Assembly (NCBI GenBank): GCA_020436225.1
Contig: JAGQYE010000009.1
Coordinates: forward strand, 1-52,421
Direction of reading: 5' to 3'
Length of the DNA stretch: 52,421 nucleotides
Origin: Bacteroidota bacterium
GTDB lineage: Bacteria > Bacteroidota > Bacteroidia > Chitinophagales > JADIYW01
The notes under the pieces are model-generated. The model was not told the origin of the DNA and did no database searches. It was given only the letters and a program-made list of their open reading frames with translations. Positions within the stretch are counted from its first letter, which is position 1, and each line of letters starts with the position of its first letter. Position numbers and translations under genes: made by a program. This document shows positions 1 to 8,253 of the stretch, piece by piece.

Positions 1-667
1 ATATGAAGGTGCACCAAATATGAATATAGTAAATGGAAGCGATGAACCTACAACTCCTCAACCTCAAAACCAATCGATTATAAACACTACCAAAAGCAAC
101 ACTAAAGATTATGCAGTTGATTTAAGCAATAATCCTTCCACACCACAACCTAACAATGCACAAGATTTTAATACGTGCAGAGGCAATCGGGAAAGAGGTC
201 AGCTAAATACCAATCCGAATGATACTACTACATCAACTAATGGAAATTCCGACAACAATCCAACAAATGAACTTGCTAAAGGCTGGGATGGTTCTGTAAA
301 AGGAAATAGCAAAGGAATAAATGAAGCAGGAATTAAAATATATGAAGATGAGCCAATTCAAGGATTAATCTTAAAAGGTGGTATAAAATCCGGTTCTCAA
401 AATATATCACTAACCAGCAACTCAGATGGAGTAGTATATTTGGATAATTTGGAAATTGGAACTTATACTTTTGAAATGGCAAAGCCTGGACAACCTATCG
501 GAGGTATCATTGTAAAAGGTGGAAGAAATCCGGGTGGACAGCTACTAATTATCAACAATGACAATAATACATTTAGTTTTAGTGTTTCAGAAACAGGGAA
601 TTATAAAATCCAATTTTCAACACCCAATACTAATTCAAAAGCTATTCAAGAAGCAGGAATAAAATAA
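1..667 (+). CDS. C-terminal part of a repetitive surface-type protein (5' end outside window)
   Basis: The reading frame is open to the left edge of the window, so the first visible ATG (position 20) is probably internal and the gene is truncated. The visible part starts with about 85 residues of Asn/Thr/Pro/Gln-rich low-complexity sequence. It continues into a probable beta-sandwich region (residues about 100-200 from the ATG) with the strand-like segments GVVYLDNLEIGTYTFEMA and GGIIVKGG, resembling SpaA/prealbumin-like folds. The motif NSK-[GA]-I-[NQ]-EAGIK occurs twice, at residues 96-106 and again as the last 11 residues. That looks like a duplicated module boundary. The next gene, a lipoprotein, follows after 34 bp in the same direction. 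The family is not recognised. A cell-surface or secreted role is inferred from composition only. Confidence 0.6.
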   Translation, partial: YEGAPNMNIVNGSDEPTTPQPQNQSIINTTKSNTKDYAVDLSNNPSTPQPNNAQDFNTCRGNRERGQLNTNPNDTTTSTNGNSDNNPTNELAKGWDGSVKGNSKGINEAGIKIYEDEPIQGLILKGGIKSGSQNISLTSNSDGVVYLDNLEIGTYTFEMAKPGQPIGGIIVKGGRNPGGQLLIINNDNNTFSFSVSETGNYKIQFSTPNTNSKAIQEAGIK

Positions 668-701
668 TCGTAATATTGTAAAAAAATAAATCAGTAATAT
701 C

Positions 702-1067
702 ATGAAAACAAAATTAATTCTAATCGCATTTATTTTAACAGTACTTGTCATCAGCTGTAAGAAAGAAACTGAAACAACAGTGAACCAATTCAAATTTACT
801 TCTATCACTGGTATTAAAAACGATTCCACAGGATCCATTACGATGGAATGGAAAGATGCAAAAAATACCAACTGGATAATTGAAGTAACCAATCCGGATG
901 GAACTAATCGCTCCACTATCAATTGGGATAATCCACAAATACAAGTTTCTAATTTAGGTTTAGATAGTTTATATAATTTTTCTGTTACCGGAAAAAATGA
1001 CGCTACTCAAAGTGGTAGCTTCAATGCACGAATTGGCACAATGGGAGATGTTATGGTAACCAATTAA
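702..1067 (+). CDS. Small lipoprotein with fibronectin-III-like domain
   Basis: The 121-residue product has a lipoprotein signal peptide: a Lys at position 2, a hydrophobic run, then VISC with Cys19 as the lipidated residue, followed by KKE. The mature part reads like one fibronectin type III or similar beta-sandwich domain, with the segments ITMEWKDAKNTNWIIEV, QVSNLGLDSLYNFSVTGKN and a terminal strand. It is probably anchored in the outer or inner membrane and faces the periplasm or the surface. It lies 34 bp after the upstream surface-type gene and is followed by a hairpin terminator, so the two probably share a transcript. The function is unknown and the domain call rests on pattern only. 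Confidence 0.6.
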   Translation: MKTKLILIAFILTVLVISCKKETETTVNQFKFTSITGIKNDSTGSITMEWKDAKNTNWIIEVTNPDGTNRSTINWDNPQIQVSNLGLDSLYNFSVTGKNDATQSGSFNARIGTMGDVMVTN

Positions 1068-1111
1068 AACAACTATTTTTTTTCTTTTTTCCATAAAGAC
1101 TTTTTCGACGT

Positions 1112-1137
1112 AGCAACTTCATTTTGGAGTTGCTTTT
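1112..1137 (+). terminator. Rho-independent terminator after the lipoprotein gene
   Basis: AGCAACT at 1112-1118 pairs with AGTTGCT at 1128-1134 over a 9-nt loop, and a short T run follows. It separates the lipoprotein gene from thrS. Confidence 0.65.
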
Positions 1138-1168
1138 GTATTTATTTAACAAACAACATTAACTTAAA

Positions 1169-1199
1169 TTGTAGGATTAATTTAAACTCCGTATTTTCG
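1169..1199 (+). promoter_or_regulatory. Promoter of the thrS operon (Bacteroidota type)
   Basis: TTG at 1169-1171 is followed after 20 bp by TATTTTCG (1192-1199), one mismatch from the Bacteroidota -7 box TAnnTTTG. The box ends 11 nt before the thrS ATG, so the 5' leader must be very short. Confidence 0.55.
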
Positions 1200-1210
1200 C
1201 AACTCATATT

Positions 1211-3133
1211 ATGAGTATTAAAATTACATTTCCGGACGGCGCGGTTAAAGAATTCCAAGAAGGCATTACAGCAATGGAAATTGCCGGACAACTGAGCAAC
1301 AGTTTACCAAAGAAAGTATTGGCGGCTGAAATTAATGGCGAAGTACAAGATGCTAATCGACCAATTAACCAAGATGTATCTTTAAAATTACTGACGTGGA
1401 ATGACGAAGGTGGAAAATCTACTTTTTGGCATTCTTCAGCACACCTTTTTGCCGAAGCTATTGAAGCTTTATATTCCGGTGTAAAATTTGGTATTGGGCC
1501 ACCAATTGATAATGGTTTCTATTATGATATTGATACCGGCGGAACAACAATTACTTTAGCCGATTTACCAAAGATTGAAAAGAAAATGGCTGAGTTAGCC
1601 GCTAAGAAAAGCGAATACAAACGCCAGGAAATTTCTAAAGCCGATGCCATCAAATATTTTGAAGAAAAAGGCGATGAATATAAATTGGAATTATTAGAAG
1701 GTTTGGAAGATGGCCAAATCACTTTTTATACACAAGGCAATTTCACCGATTTATGTCGTGGTCCACATATTCCAAACACCGGACACATCAAAGCAATTAA
1801 ATTGATGAAAGTTGCCGGTGCTTATTGGCGCGGCGATGAAAAACGCAAACAACTTACACGCGTTTATGGCGTTACTTTTCCCAATCAACAAGAATTAGAT
1901 GAGCATTTGCGTTTATTGGAAGAAGCCGAAAAACGCGACCACAGAAAATTAGGTCAACAATTAGAAATATATACGTTTGATGAAGAAGTCGGTCCGGGAT
2001 TGCCTTTATGGTTGCCTAATGGCGGTTTCTTGATTGAGAAATTAGAAGAACTTGCCAAGAAAACCGAAGAAGAAGCCGGCTACTTCAGAGTACGCACGCC
2101 ACATATTGCTAAAGAAGCATTGTATTTGCGAAGCGGACACCTTCCCTACTATTCTGAAAGTATGTTTCCGCCGATGGAATTAGATAATGTAAAATATTAT
2201 CTAAAGGCGATGAATTGTCCGCATCATCATAAAATATTTGGTGCTATTCCAAAATCTTATAAAGATTTACCAATTCGATTAGCAGAATATGGAACATGCT
2301 ATCGCTATGAAGATTCCGGAAGTTTATTTGGTTTGATGCGCGTTCGTTCTTTGCAAATGAATGATGCACATATTTATTGTACGAAAGAACAATTTGAACA
2401 AGAATTCAGAGCCGTGAATGCGATGTATTTAAAATATTTCAAAATTTTTGGAATCGAAAAATACAAAATGCGCTTGAGTAAACACGAGCCTTCAAAACTC
2501 GGACAGAAATATATTGACGAACCCGAACTTTGGATAGAAACAGAAAATATGGTGCGCGATGTACTCATTCAATCTGGAATTCCGTTTGATGAAGTGCCTG
2601 ACGAAGCTGCTTTTTATGGACCCAAAATCGACATTCAAATTTATTCTGTTATTGGAAGAGAGTTTACTTTAGCAACCAACCAAGTTGATTTTGCTCAAGG
2701 CAAACGTTTCAATTTAAAATATACCAATAAAGATAATCAGGAAGAATTTCCGATTATTATCCATCGTGCGCCATTGAGTACACACGAGCGTTTTATTGGA
2801 TTTTTGTTAGAACATTATGCCGGGAATTTCCCATTGTGGTTAGCACCAAAACAAATTTCTATTTTGCCAATTAGCGATAAATTTTTGGAATATGCTCAAA
2901 AAGTAGCAAGTGAATTAACCTCAAAAGGATTTAGAGTTAAAATAGATGAACGCGCCGAAAAAATTGGAAAGAAAATCCGCGATGCCGAAGTGATGAAAGT
3001 ACCTTATATGACAGTAATTGGCGAAAAAGAAGTCGAAAATCAACAAATTTCGGTTAGAAAACACGGAAAAGGCGATATCGGTTCTTTTACTATTGAATAT
3101 TTTGCTGTACTTTTGCTTGAAGAATTAAAATAA
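1211..3133 (+). CDS. thrS: Threonine--tRNA ligase
   Basis: This class II aminoacyl-tRNA synthetase charges tRNA-Thr in the cytoplasm. At 640 residues it is full length. It starts with a TGS domain (residues 1-62). The N2 editing domain carries HSSAH (His74, His78) and LCRGPH near 181. The catalytic domain holds the zinc ligands Cys336 (in AMNCPHHHK), His387 (NDAHIY) and His518 (IIIHRAP), and motif 3 is THERFIG. The C-terminal anticodon-binding domain begins near residue 540 (LAPKQISILPIS). It is the first gene of a translation operon. The usual Bacteroidota partner infC follows, but with a four-helix-bundle gene in between. The start is supported by the promoter just upstream. Confidence 0.98.
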   Translation: MSIKITFPDGAVKEFQEGITAMEIAGQLSNSLPKKVLAAEINGEVQDANRPINQDVSLKLLTWNDEGGKSTFWHSSAHLFAEAIEALYSGVKFGIGPPIDNGFYYDIDTGGTTITLADLPKIEKKMAELAAKKSEYKRQEISKADAIKYFEEKGDEYKLELLEGLEDGQITFYTQGNFTDLCRGPHIPNTGHIKAIKLMKVAGAYWRGDEKRKQLTRVYGVTFPNQQELDEHLRLLEEAEKRDHRKLGQQLEIYTFDEEVGPGLPLWLPNGGFLIEKLEELAKKTEEEAGYFRVRTPHIAKEALYLRSGHLPYYSESMFPPMELDNVKYYLKAMNCPHHHKIFGAIPKSYKDLPIRLAEYGTCYRYEDSGSLFGLMRVRSLQMNDAHIYCTKEQFEQEFRAVNAMYLKYFKIFGIEKYKMRLSKHEPSKLGQKYIDEPELWIETENMVRDVLIQSGIPFDEVPDEAAFYGPKIDIQIYSVIGREFTLATNQVDFAQGKRFNLKYTNKDNQEEFPIIIHRAPLSTHERFIGFLLEHYAGNFPLWLAPKQISILPISDKFLEYAQKVASELTSKGFRVKIDERAEKIGKKIRDAEVMKVPYMTVIGEKEVENQQISVRKHGKGDIGSFTIEYFAVLLLEELK

Positions 3134-3139
3134 TAGTTA

Positions 3140-3167
3140 GTTATTTGTTATTCGTGATAAGTTAATG
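3140..3167 (+). repeat. Heptanucleotide repeat at the 5' side of the four-helix-bundle gene
   Basis: Four period-7 units GTTATTT, GTTATTC, GTGATAA and GTTAATG run into the start codon of the next gene. The matching heptads on the other side of that gene are in inverted orientation (3547-3567). Confidence 0.6.
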
Positions 3168-3548
3168 GTTTCTGATAATAAAATAACATCATTTGAAGAT
3201 TTAGAATGTTGGAAAATTGGTGCAGAACTAAGAAAAGAGATAAAAAGGCTAACTGATTCTTTTACTATTGAAGAAAAGTTCAGACTTAGTGATCAAATGA
3301 TAAGATGTTCAAGAAGTGTAACAAATAACATTGCAGAAGGGTATGGAAGATTTCATTATTTAGAAAATGCTAAATTTTGTAGAAATAGTAGAGGTTCTTT
3401 AATGGAATTATTAGACCATTTATTAATTGCAAATGAATCAGGTTATATAAGCAATGAAACGTTAGAATTATTTAGAATAAAAATTAAAAAAGGAAATGCA
3501 CTCATCAATGGTTATATAAAATACCTAATAAAAGCAAAGAAAGTATAA
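3165..3548 (+). CDS. Four-helix-bundle protein (23S rRNA intervening-sequence / S23 family)
   Basis: The 127-residue, mainly helical protein has the family hallmarks: LECWKIG near 13-19, the conserved SVTNNIAEGYGR at 51-62, and SRGSLMEL at 75-82. The family includes proteins encoded within bacterial 23S rRNA intervening sequences and relatives of the Avd accessory protein of diversity-generating retroelements. No reverse transcriptase or rRNA is present here. The molecular role of stand-alone members is not established. The gene sits between thrS and infC, 31 bp after thrS, and is flanked by heptanucleotide repeats in inverted orientation, which suggests insertion as a small unit. It is more AT-rich than thrS. 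It should be co-transcribed with both neighbours. Confidence 0.9.
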   Translation: MVSDNKITSFEDLECWKIGAELRKEIKRLTDSFTIEEKFRLSDQMIRCSRSVTNNIAEGYGRFHYLENAKFCRNSRGSLMELLDHLLIANESGYISNETLELFRIKIKKGNALINGYIKYLIKAKKV

Positions 3549-3567
3549 CTAATAACTAATAACTAAT
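3547..3567 (+). repeat. AACTAAT x3 tandem heptamer after the four-helix-bundle gene
   Basis: Three perfect copies of AACTAAT start inside the stop codon. The reverse complement reads as GTTATTA units, so this is the inverted counterpart of the heptads at 3140-3167. Confidence 0.8.
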
Positions 3568-3580
3568 AACACAAAATAAT

Positions 3581-4126
3581 TTGATACCTAGAAGAAAAGT
3601 ATTTGTTCCCAGAAAAAAAGAAACGGAACACCGATTAAACAGAAATATTCGCGTACCGGAAGTGCGCTTAGTAGGCGAAAACATTGAACAAGGCGTTTAT
3701 AAAATTGATGACGCCTTACGTTTAGCTCAAGAGCAAGAAGTAGATTTAGTGGAGATTTCTCCTAATGCCGTTCCGCCTGTTTGCCGATTAGTTGATTACA
3801 ATAAATTCTTGTACGACAAGAAAAAGAAAGACAAAGAAATCAAAGCAAAACAGAAAAAAACAGAAGTTAAAGAAATCCGTTTTACGCCAAATACGGACGA
3901 CCACGATTTAGATTTCAAGAAAAAACACGCACAAAAATTCTTGCAAGAAGGATCTAAAGTAAAAATCTATGTACAGTTTAGAGGTCGTGCTATTCAATTT
4001 AAGGACAGAGGCGAATTACTCTTACTTCAATTTGCTGAGGCTTTAAAAGAATTTGGTGCTTTAGAAGCTATGCCCAACTTAGAAGGAAAGAAAATGATTG
4101 CTTTTATTGCGCCGAAGAAAAAATAA
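3581..4126 (+). CDS. infC: Translation initiation factor IF-3, non-AUG start
   Basis: IF-3 binds the 30S subunit, blocks premature 50S joining and proofreads start codons. The protein has the N-terminal domain (about 20-90, with IRVPEVRLVGENIEQGVY and VDLVEISPNAVPPVCRLVDY), a lysine-rich linker (about 85-105) and the C-terminal domain (VKEIRFTPN, DDHDLDFKKKHAQKFL, GALEAMPNLEGKKM). No ATG lies upstream in frame before a stop at 3560. The usable starts are TTG at 3581 (chosen) or an ATA codon. A rare start codon matches the known autoregulation of infC in E. coli, where IF-3 discriminates against AUU. The gene follows the four-helix-bundle gene after 32 bp and precedes rpmI and rplT, the conserved order. 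Confidence 0.96.
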   Translation: MIPRRKVFVPRKKETEHRLNRNIRVPEVRLVGENIEQGVYKIDDALRLAQEQEVDLVEISPNAVPPVCRLVDYNKFLYDKKKKDKEIKAKQKKTEVKEIRFTPNTDDHDLDFKKKHAQKFLQEGSKVKIYVQFRGRAIQFKDRGELLLLQFAEALKEFGALEAMPNLEGKKMIAFIAPKKK

Positions 4127-4203
4127 AGATTTCTTCTAACGATAATTTAATATAAATCCGTCATTTACACTTCAACGAATTAGCGAATTATCTAATTAAT
4201 TTG

Positions 4204-4211
4204 TATCTTTG
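4204..4211 (+). promoter_or_regulatory. -7 promoter box before rpmI
   Basis: TATCTTTG is an exact match to TAnnTTTG and is followed by the typical CA. It would start a transcript about 35-40 nt before rpmI, independent of the thrS promoter. No clear TTG lies at the expected -33 distance. Confidence 0.5.
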
Positions 4212-4251
4212 CACCTCATTTATTTTTAATTAACTATTAAAACGCATTTTT

Positions 4252-4449
4252 ATGCCAAAGATGAAAACTAACTCCAGCGCGAAAAAACGCTTTAAAGTTA
4301 CCGGAAGCGGTAAAATACAAGGAGGTCAAGCTTACAAGCGACATATTTTGACAAAAAAAACTAAAAAACAAAAACGCAACCTTACAGGAAGTGTTATCAT
4401 TAAAAAATGCGATGAAGGCAACATTAAGTCGCTTTTGTGCATGAGTTAA
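4252..4449 (+). CDS. rpmI: 50S ribosomal protein L35
   Basis: This is a 65-residue, very basic protein with the L35 pattern [22 protein letters not shown] at the N-terminus, given here as the start of the gene, and a [16 protein letters not shown] core. It is a structural component of the large subunit. Its length equals that of E. coli L35. It lies 125 bp after infC, where a separate promoter box sits, and 71 bp before rplT. The conserved infC-rpmI-rplT order is complete. In other bacteria this operon is repressed by L20 binding to the leader. The 71-bp spacer before rplT contains a small CATC/GATG hairpin near 4478-4490, but I cannot show it is an L20 site. Confidence 0.97.
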   Translation: MPKMKTNSSAKKRFKVTGSGKIQGGQAYKRHILTKKTKKQKRNLTGSVIIKKCDEGNIKSLLCMS

Positions 4450-4520
4450 TAAAAAAAGATAAAGACATAAGGCAAGGCATCGCCGATGGTCGTATTATTC
4501 ATCATTAAAATAACAAAGAT

Positions 4521-4865
4521 ATGCCACGTTCAGTCAATTCAGTAGCAGCAAAAGACCGCAAAAAGAAGGTCTACAAACTTGCCAAAGGTTATTACGGTCG
4601 TCGTAAAAATGTTTGGACAGTAACCAAAAATGCCGTAGAGAAAGGTTTAACATACGCTTTCGTAGGTAGAAAATTAAAGAAAAGAGATTACAGAAGTTTA
4701 TGGATTGTTCGTATCAATGCGGCAGTTCGTCCTTTTGGATTGTCGTATTCTGTTTTCATGAACAAATTAACAAATGCCGGTATCGAAATTAACCGTAAAG
4801 TATTGGCAGATTTAGCCTTGAACGATCCGAAAGCATTTGAAGCTATCGTCAATCAAGTAAAATAA
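4521..4865 (+). CDS. rplT: 50S ribosomal protein L20
   Basis: This 114-residue basic protein binds 23S rRNA early in large-subunit assembly. It shows the L20 pattern throughout: [17 protein letters not shown] at the start, [45 protein letters not shown] and SYSVFMNKL. Its length matches the family. It is the last gene of the operon, and a strong terminator follows within 25 bp. L20 is the known feedback regulator of rpmI-rplT in E. coli and B. subtilis. Whether that holds here is not visible. Confidence 0.98.
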   Translation: MPRSVNSVAAKDRKKKVYKLAKGYYGRRKNVWTVTKNAVEKGLTYAFVGRKLKKRDYRSLWIVRINAAVRPFGLSYSVFMNKLTNAGIEINRKVLADLALNDPKAFEAIVNQVK

Positions 4866-4888
4866 ATTCGATAGAAAAAAAACGAGAA

Positions 4889-4919
4889 AATCCTGGCATC
4901 ATTGTCAGGATTTTTTTTT
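4889..4919 (+). terminator. Strong rho-independent terminator of the thrS-rplT operon
   Basis: AATCCTGGCA pairs with TGTCAGGATT (10 bp with one G-U pair) over a TCAT loop, and nine T residues follow the stem arm. Confidence 0.9.
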
Positions 4920-5087
4920 GTTTGTTGTTTCGATAATCACTATTCTGCTTTGAGGATACGGGCAGATAAAATCAAGTTTTATTTATAAAAATGAAGAAAC
5001 TGATTGATAAATTAAAAAAATTAATTTTCAATTGTATATTTAAAAATCAATTTTCAAATCAAATTATCTAAAATAAAAACAAATTTT

Positions 5088-5095
5088 TACCTTTA
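5088..5095 (+). promoter_or_regulatory. Probable -7 box of the acyltransferase-gpsA operon
   Basis: TACCTTTA matches TAnnTTTG at seven of eight positions and lies 17 nt before the ATG at 5113, in AT-rich DNA after a terminator. Confidence 0.4.
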
Positions 5096-5112
5096 AGCTG
5101 TAGAAGTTTATC

Positions 5113-6780
5113 ATGCTAAAATCCATAATCCCAAGAATAAAAGATTGGCCCATCAATTTGATAGCTAAAAAAAAGGATAAAATTTTACAAGAAACCATTT
5201 CTGAGTCTATCCTGAAGCTAAATGAAAATTGGTCATCGCTTCCTCAATTACGCGAACAATTACAAAAAACATTATATCTCGAAAATATTCGAATTAGAAG
5301 TGAATCGTGGGAAGTTGACCCGGAAGATGATGCCGACTTTTGGAAGAAAATAAGACGACAATTACTCGAAGCTGACCCATCAAAAATAGATGAAAATAAA
5401 TCTAAAATTTTGCATCAAGAGATGTTGCAAGAAATTGTATCTCGTTATTCTAATGAGATTGTAGCACATTTTAGTCCGAATATGTTTTGGTTTGCACGTC
5501 AATTGTTAGTGCGCATTTTTGCTCGTTTATTCAATTCGCATTTTGGTGGTTTCAAGGGAATTTTCAATCCGCAAGAGAAATTAAAAGATAAACTCATTGT
5601 TGCCGGTCCGGTTGAAAAACTCAGACAACTTTCCTTAAAAGGAACGGTAGTTTTGGTGCCAACACATTTCAGTAATTTAGATTCAGCCATCATCGGTTTT
5701 GGTATGGATTACATTGGAATGCCGGCTTTTCAATATGGTGCGGGTTTAAATCTTTTCAACTCGAAAATTTTTACTTTTTTTGCCGGACAATTAGGTGCTT
5801 ATAAATTAGATAGAAGAAAGAAAAATCCTATCTATTTAGAAACTTTGAAATCATATTCGAGAACCAACGTAATTGCAGGTGCACACACGATTTTTTATCC
5901 GGGCGGAACACGTTCACGTGCCGGAAATATTGAAACAGACTTAAAATTGGGTTTATTGGGAACCGTAATGGAAGCACAACGCATCCACTTTGAAAAAAAT
6001 CCTTCCAACTTAGCTCCAAAAATATTTATTGTTCCTTTAACCATTAGCTACAATTTCGTTTTAGAAGCATCTTCTCTAATCGTTCAACAATTAAAAAGAA
6101 TAGGAAAAGAACAATATTTAGTACAAGAAGCTCCACAAGTTGCCGGAAAAGGCATCTGGAAATTTTTCTGGGAAACTTTTTCGAAATCGTCAGACATTAC
6201 ATTATCGCTAAGTGAACCGATGGATGTTTTCGGAAATATGCTGGATGATGATGGAAACAGCTTAGATAAATCCGACAATAAAATAAACATCAGGAATTAC
6301 TTTTTAAGTAAAGGACAACTGAAAGCTGACGACCAACGTGAAATGATTTATACGCAAATGTTGGGTGATAAAATCGTTGAATGTTTCTTTAAAAATAATG
6401 TGGTTTATGCATCTCATGTAGTAACTTTTGTAGCTTTTGAATTGTTACAAAAAAAATTACATTATCCGGATTTGTTTACCTTATTAAGAACATCAGAAGA
6501 ATTTAGAGAAATTAATTGGGATGATTTCAAAGCATCAGTAAGAAGAATCATAGACGAACTTTATACTATGAACAACAAAGGGATACTTAAACTTTCTCCA
6601 CGCATCACAACAAAAGAATTACCTGAAATTATAGAAATGGGCATTCAGAATGTTTGTATTTATCATACTAATTTGCCAATAATGCGTAATAAGGAAGGGA
6701 ATATAACCAGTGAAGATTTAAAATTATTGTATTACTATCACAATAGATTATTAGGATATGGCTTACATCAATTCATCTGA
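5113..6780 (+). CDS. Glycerol-3-phosphate / lysophosphatidate acyltransferase family protein
   Basis: This 555-residue membrane-associated acyltransferase transfers fatty-acyl groups to a glycerol phosphate backbone in phospholipid synthesis. The PlsC/PlsB signatures are present: HFSNLD at 185-190 (HX4D catalytic motif) and FYPGGTRSR at 261-269 (acceptor-binding motif). It is much longer than a typical PlsC (about 240 residues) and shorter than E. coli PlsB (about 800), with helical N- and C-terminal extensions. It overlaps gpsA by 23 bp. Since gpsA makes glycerol-3-phosphate, a first-acylation (GPAT) role is plausible. The substrate position is inferred from context, and the acyl donor is unknown. 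Confidence 0.85.
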   Translation: MLKSIIPRIKDWPINLIAKKKDKILQETISESILKLNENWSSLPQLREQLQKTLYLENIRIRSESWEVDPEDDADFWKKIRRQLLEADPSKIDENKSKILHQEMLQEIVSRYSNEIVAHFSPNMFWFARQLLVRIFARLFNSHFGGFKGIFNPQEKLKDKLIVAGPVEKLRQLSLKGTVVLVPTHFSNLDSAIIGFGMDYIGMPAFQYGAGLNLFNSKIFTFFAGQLGAYKLDRRKKNPIYLETLKSYSRTNVIAGAHTIFYPGGTRSRAGNIETDLKLGLLGTVMEAQRIHFEKNPSNLAPKIFIVPLTISYNFVLEASSLIVQQLKRIGKEQYLVQEAPQVAGKGIWKFFWETFSKSSDITLSLSEPMDVFGNMLDDDGNSLDKSDNKINIRNYFLSKGQLKADDQREMIYTQMLGDKIVECFFKNNVVYASHVVTFVAFELLQKKLHYPDLFTLLRTSEEFREINWDDFKASVRRIIDELYTMNNKGILKLSPRITTKELPEIIEMGIQNVCIYHTNLPIMRNKEGNITSEDLKLLYYYHNRLLGYGLHQFI

Positions 6781-7819
6781 GAATGCTCCTGTTGCTGTTA
6801 TCGGCGCAGGAAGTTTTGGAACTGCTGTTGCCAATCTTTTGGCAGAAAATGGAAAAGTACTATTCTATTCACGTCGTCCGGATGCAGTAGAAATCATCAA
6901 TAAAGAACGAAAAAACAGCGGACAAGATATTCATCCAAACATTACCGCTACTAATGATTTACAAGAAATTACAGAGCGTTGTTATCTGCTTTTTCCTTCT
7001 GTATCTTCTGATGCTTTTAGAGGTGTCATGAAATCTTTGTCGGATTTTTTACGACCAGATCACATGATGATTCATTGCACGAAAGGATTTGATATTAAAT
7101 TAGAAGAAGGCGTAACGATTTTAGATAAAAATTTAAAATTAAAAACTTCTGACATTTACACAATGAGCAAAGTGATGTTGGAAGAAACTTGTGTAAAACG
7201 TGTTGGTTGCATGAGCGGTCCCAACCTAGCCCGAGAAATTGCCAATAAATATCCGGCAGCAACCGTAATTGCCAGCAAGTTTGATGAAGTCATTCGCGAA
7301 GGTGATGCAGCCATCAGAAGCCACAGAATGCAAGTATATAGCAATCACGATATCTATGCTGTTGAACTTGCCGGTGTACTTAAAAACTCTATGGCATTAG
7401 CAGCCGGCGCTGTTGGCGGATTAGGTTTTGGTCAAAATGCAATGGCCTTTTTGATTACACGCGGTTTAGGCGAAATTATTCGTTTAGCGGTATCTATGGG
7501 CGCCGACCGCCAAGCATTTTTAGGATTAGCCGGCATTGGAGATTTAGTTGCCACGTGTACTTCTCCTTTAAGTAGAAATTATACGGTGGGTGCGCGTATG
7601 GCAAAAGGTGAAACTTTAGAACAAATTATTGCCACCTCAACAGAAGTTGCTGAAGGTATAAAAACAGTTAGTATATCCAAAAAAATTGCAGATACAAACG
7701 ATGTTAAAGCTCCTATTATACAAAATATTTATAAAGTACTGTTTGAACAATTAGAAGTTCAAGAAGCACTTAAATATTTGATGGAATATCGCTGGGGACA
7801 AGATGCTGACTTTATGTAA
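6758..7819 (+). CDS. gpsA: NAD(P)H-dependent glycerol-3-phosphate dehydrogenase
   Basis: The enzyme reduces dihydroxyacetone phosphate to sn-glycerol-3-phosphate in the cytoplasm, the entry to phospholipid synthesis. The Rossmann motif GAGSFGTAVANLL begins at residue 16. SGPNLAREI, the Lys-containing segment VELAGVLKNSMALAAGA and the C-terminal GIGDLVATC motif are all typical. At 353 residues it is slightly longer than E. coli GpsA (339). The chosen ATG lies inside the end of the upstream acyltransferase gene (23-bp overlap). No later in-frame ATG comes before the Rossmann motif, so the overlap looks real and implies translational coupling. Confidence 0.97.
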   Translation: MAYINSSENAPVAVIGAGSFGTAVANLLAENGKVLFYSRRPDAVEIINKERKNSGQDIHPNITATNDLQEITERCYLLFPSVSSDAFRGVMKSLSDFLRPDHMMIHCTKGFDIKLEEGVTILDKNLKLKTSDIYTMSKVMLEETCVKRVGCMSGPNLAREIANKYPAATVIASKFDEVIREGDAAIRSHRMQVYSNHDIYAVELAGVLKNSMALAAGAVGGLGFGQNAMAFLITRGLGEIIRLAVSMGADRQAFLGLAGIGDLVATCTSPLSRNYTVGARMAKGETLEQIIATSTEVAEGIKTVSISKKIADTNDVKAPIIQNIYKVLFEQLEVQEALKYLMEYRWGQDADFM

Positions 7820-7840
7820 TTTTTAGCATTTTTTTTAACA

Positions 7841-8224
7841 TCAACCTTCTTCATAAAATTCTTGAATCGCTTCAAAATATTCGCTGTTCCAACCTTCAAT
7901 GATATCATCATAATCTGCATCAGGAATGTTGTTATGTCGCAATTCAACAGACGTTCCTTTTTGATGTTCATGCAATAATATAGTTACGATAGATTTTTCT
8001 ACTTGCTCTCCGAAAAACCATTCTTGAACAATCTTTTTATTTTCGATAAACTCGAGATTTAATCCGCAAATATTGCCTTGCCAAAGTGAGAATTCTGTAT
8101 TAGGTTCAGCACTCATTATTGCATCATCGCCGCTCCATAATTTTATTATTGTTGGATTGGTTAATGCCAAGAAAACTAAATCCGGCGTTGCATTTATGAT
8201 ATAATATTTTTTGAAATCTTTCAT
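7841..8224 (-). CDS. SRPBCC / AHSA1-like domain protein
   Basis: This 127-residue protein consists of one START/SRPBCC-type domain: the N-terminal strand and helix KKYYIINATPDLVFLALTNP, the W-containing segment IIKLWSGD, and a C-terminal helix GWNSEYFEAIQEFYEEG. Such domains bind small hydrophobic ligands or, in Aha1-like members, act as cochaperones. The acidic C-terminus is common in Bacteroidota members. It converges with gpsA (21 bp apart) and is divergent from the esterase gene, sharing an 88-bp intergenic region. Its ligand and role are unknown. Confidence 0.8.
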   Translation of the reverse strand: MKDFKKYYIINATPDLVFLALTNPTIIKLWSGDDAIMSAEPNTEFSLWQGNICGLNLEFIENKKIVQEWFFGEQVEKSIVTILLHEHQKGTSVELRHNNIPDADYDDIIEGWNSEYFEAIQEFYEEG

Positions 8225-8253
8225 TGTCTATTGAAGTGTTTAGATAAATGGAA

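Noticed and set aside
3165-3548. Accessory variability protein (Avd) of a diversity-generating retroelement
   Set aside because: The fold family is shared, but there is no reverse transcriptase, template repeat or variable-region target nearby.
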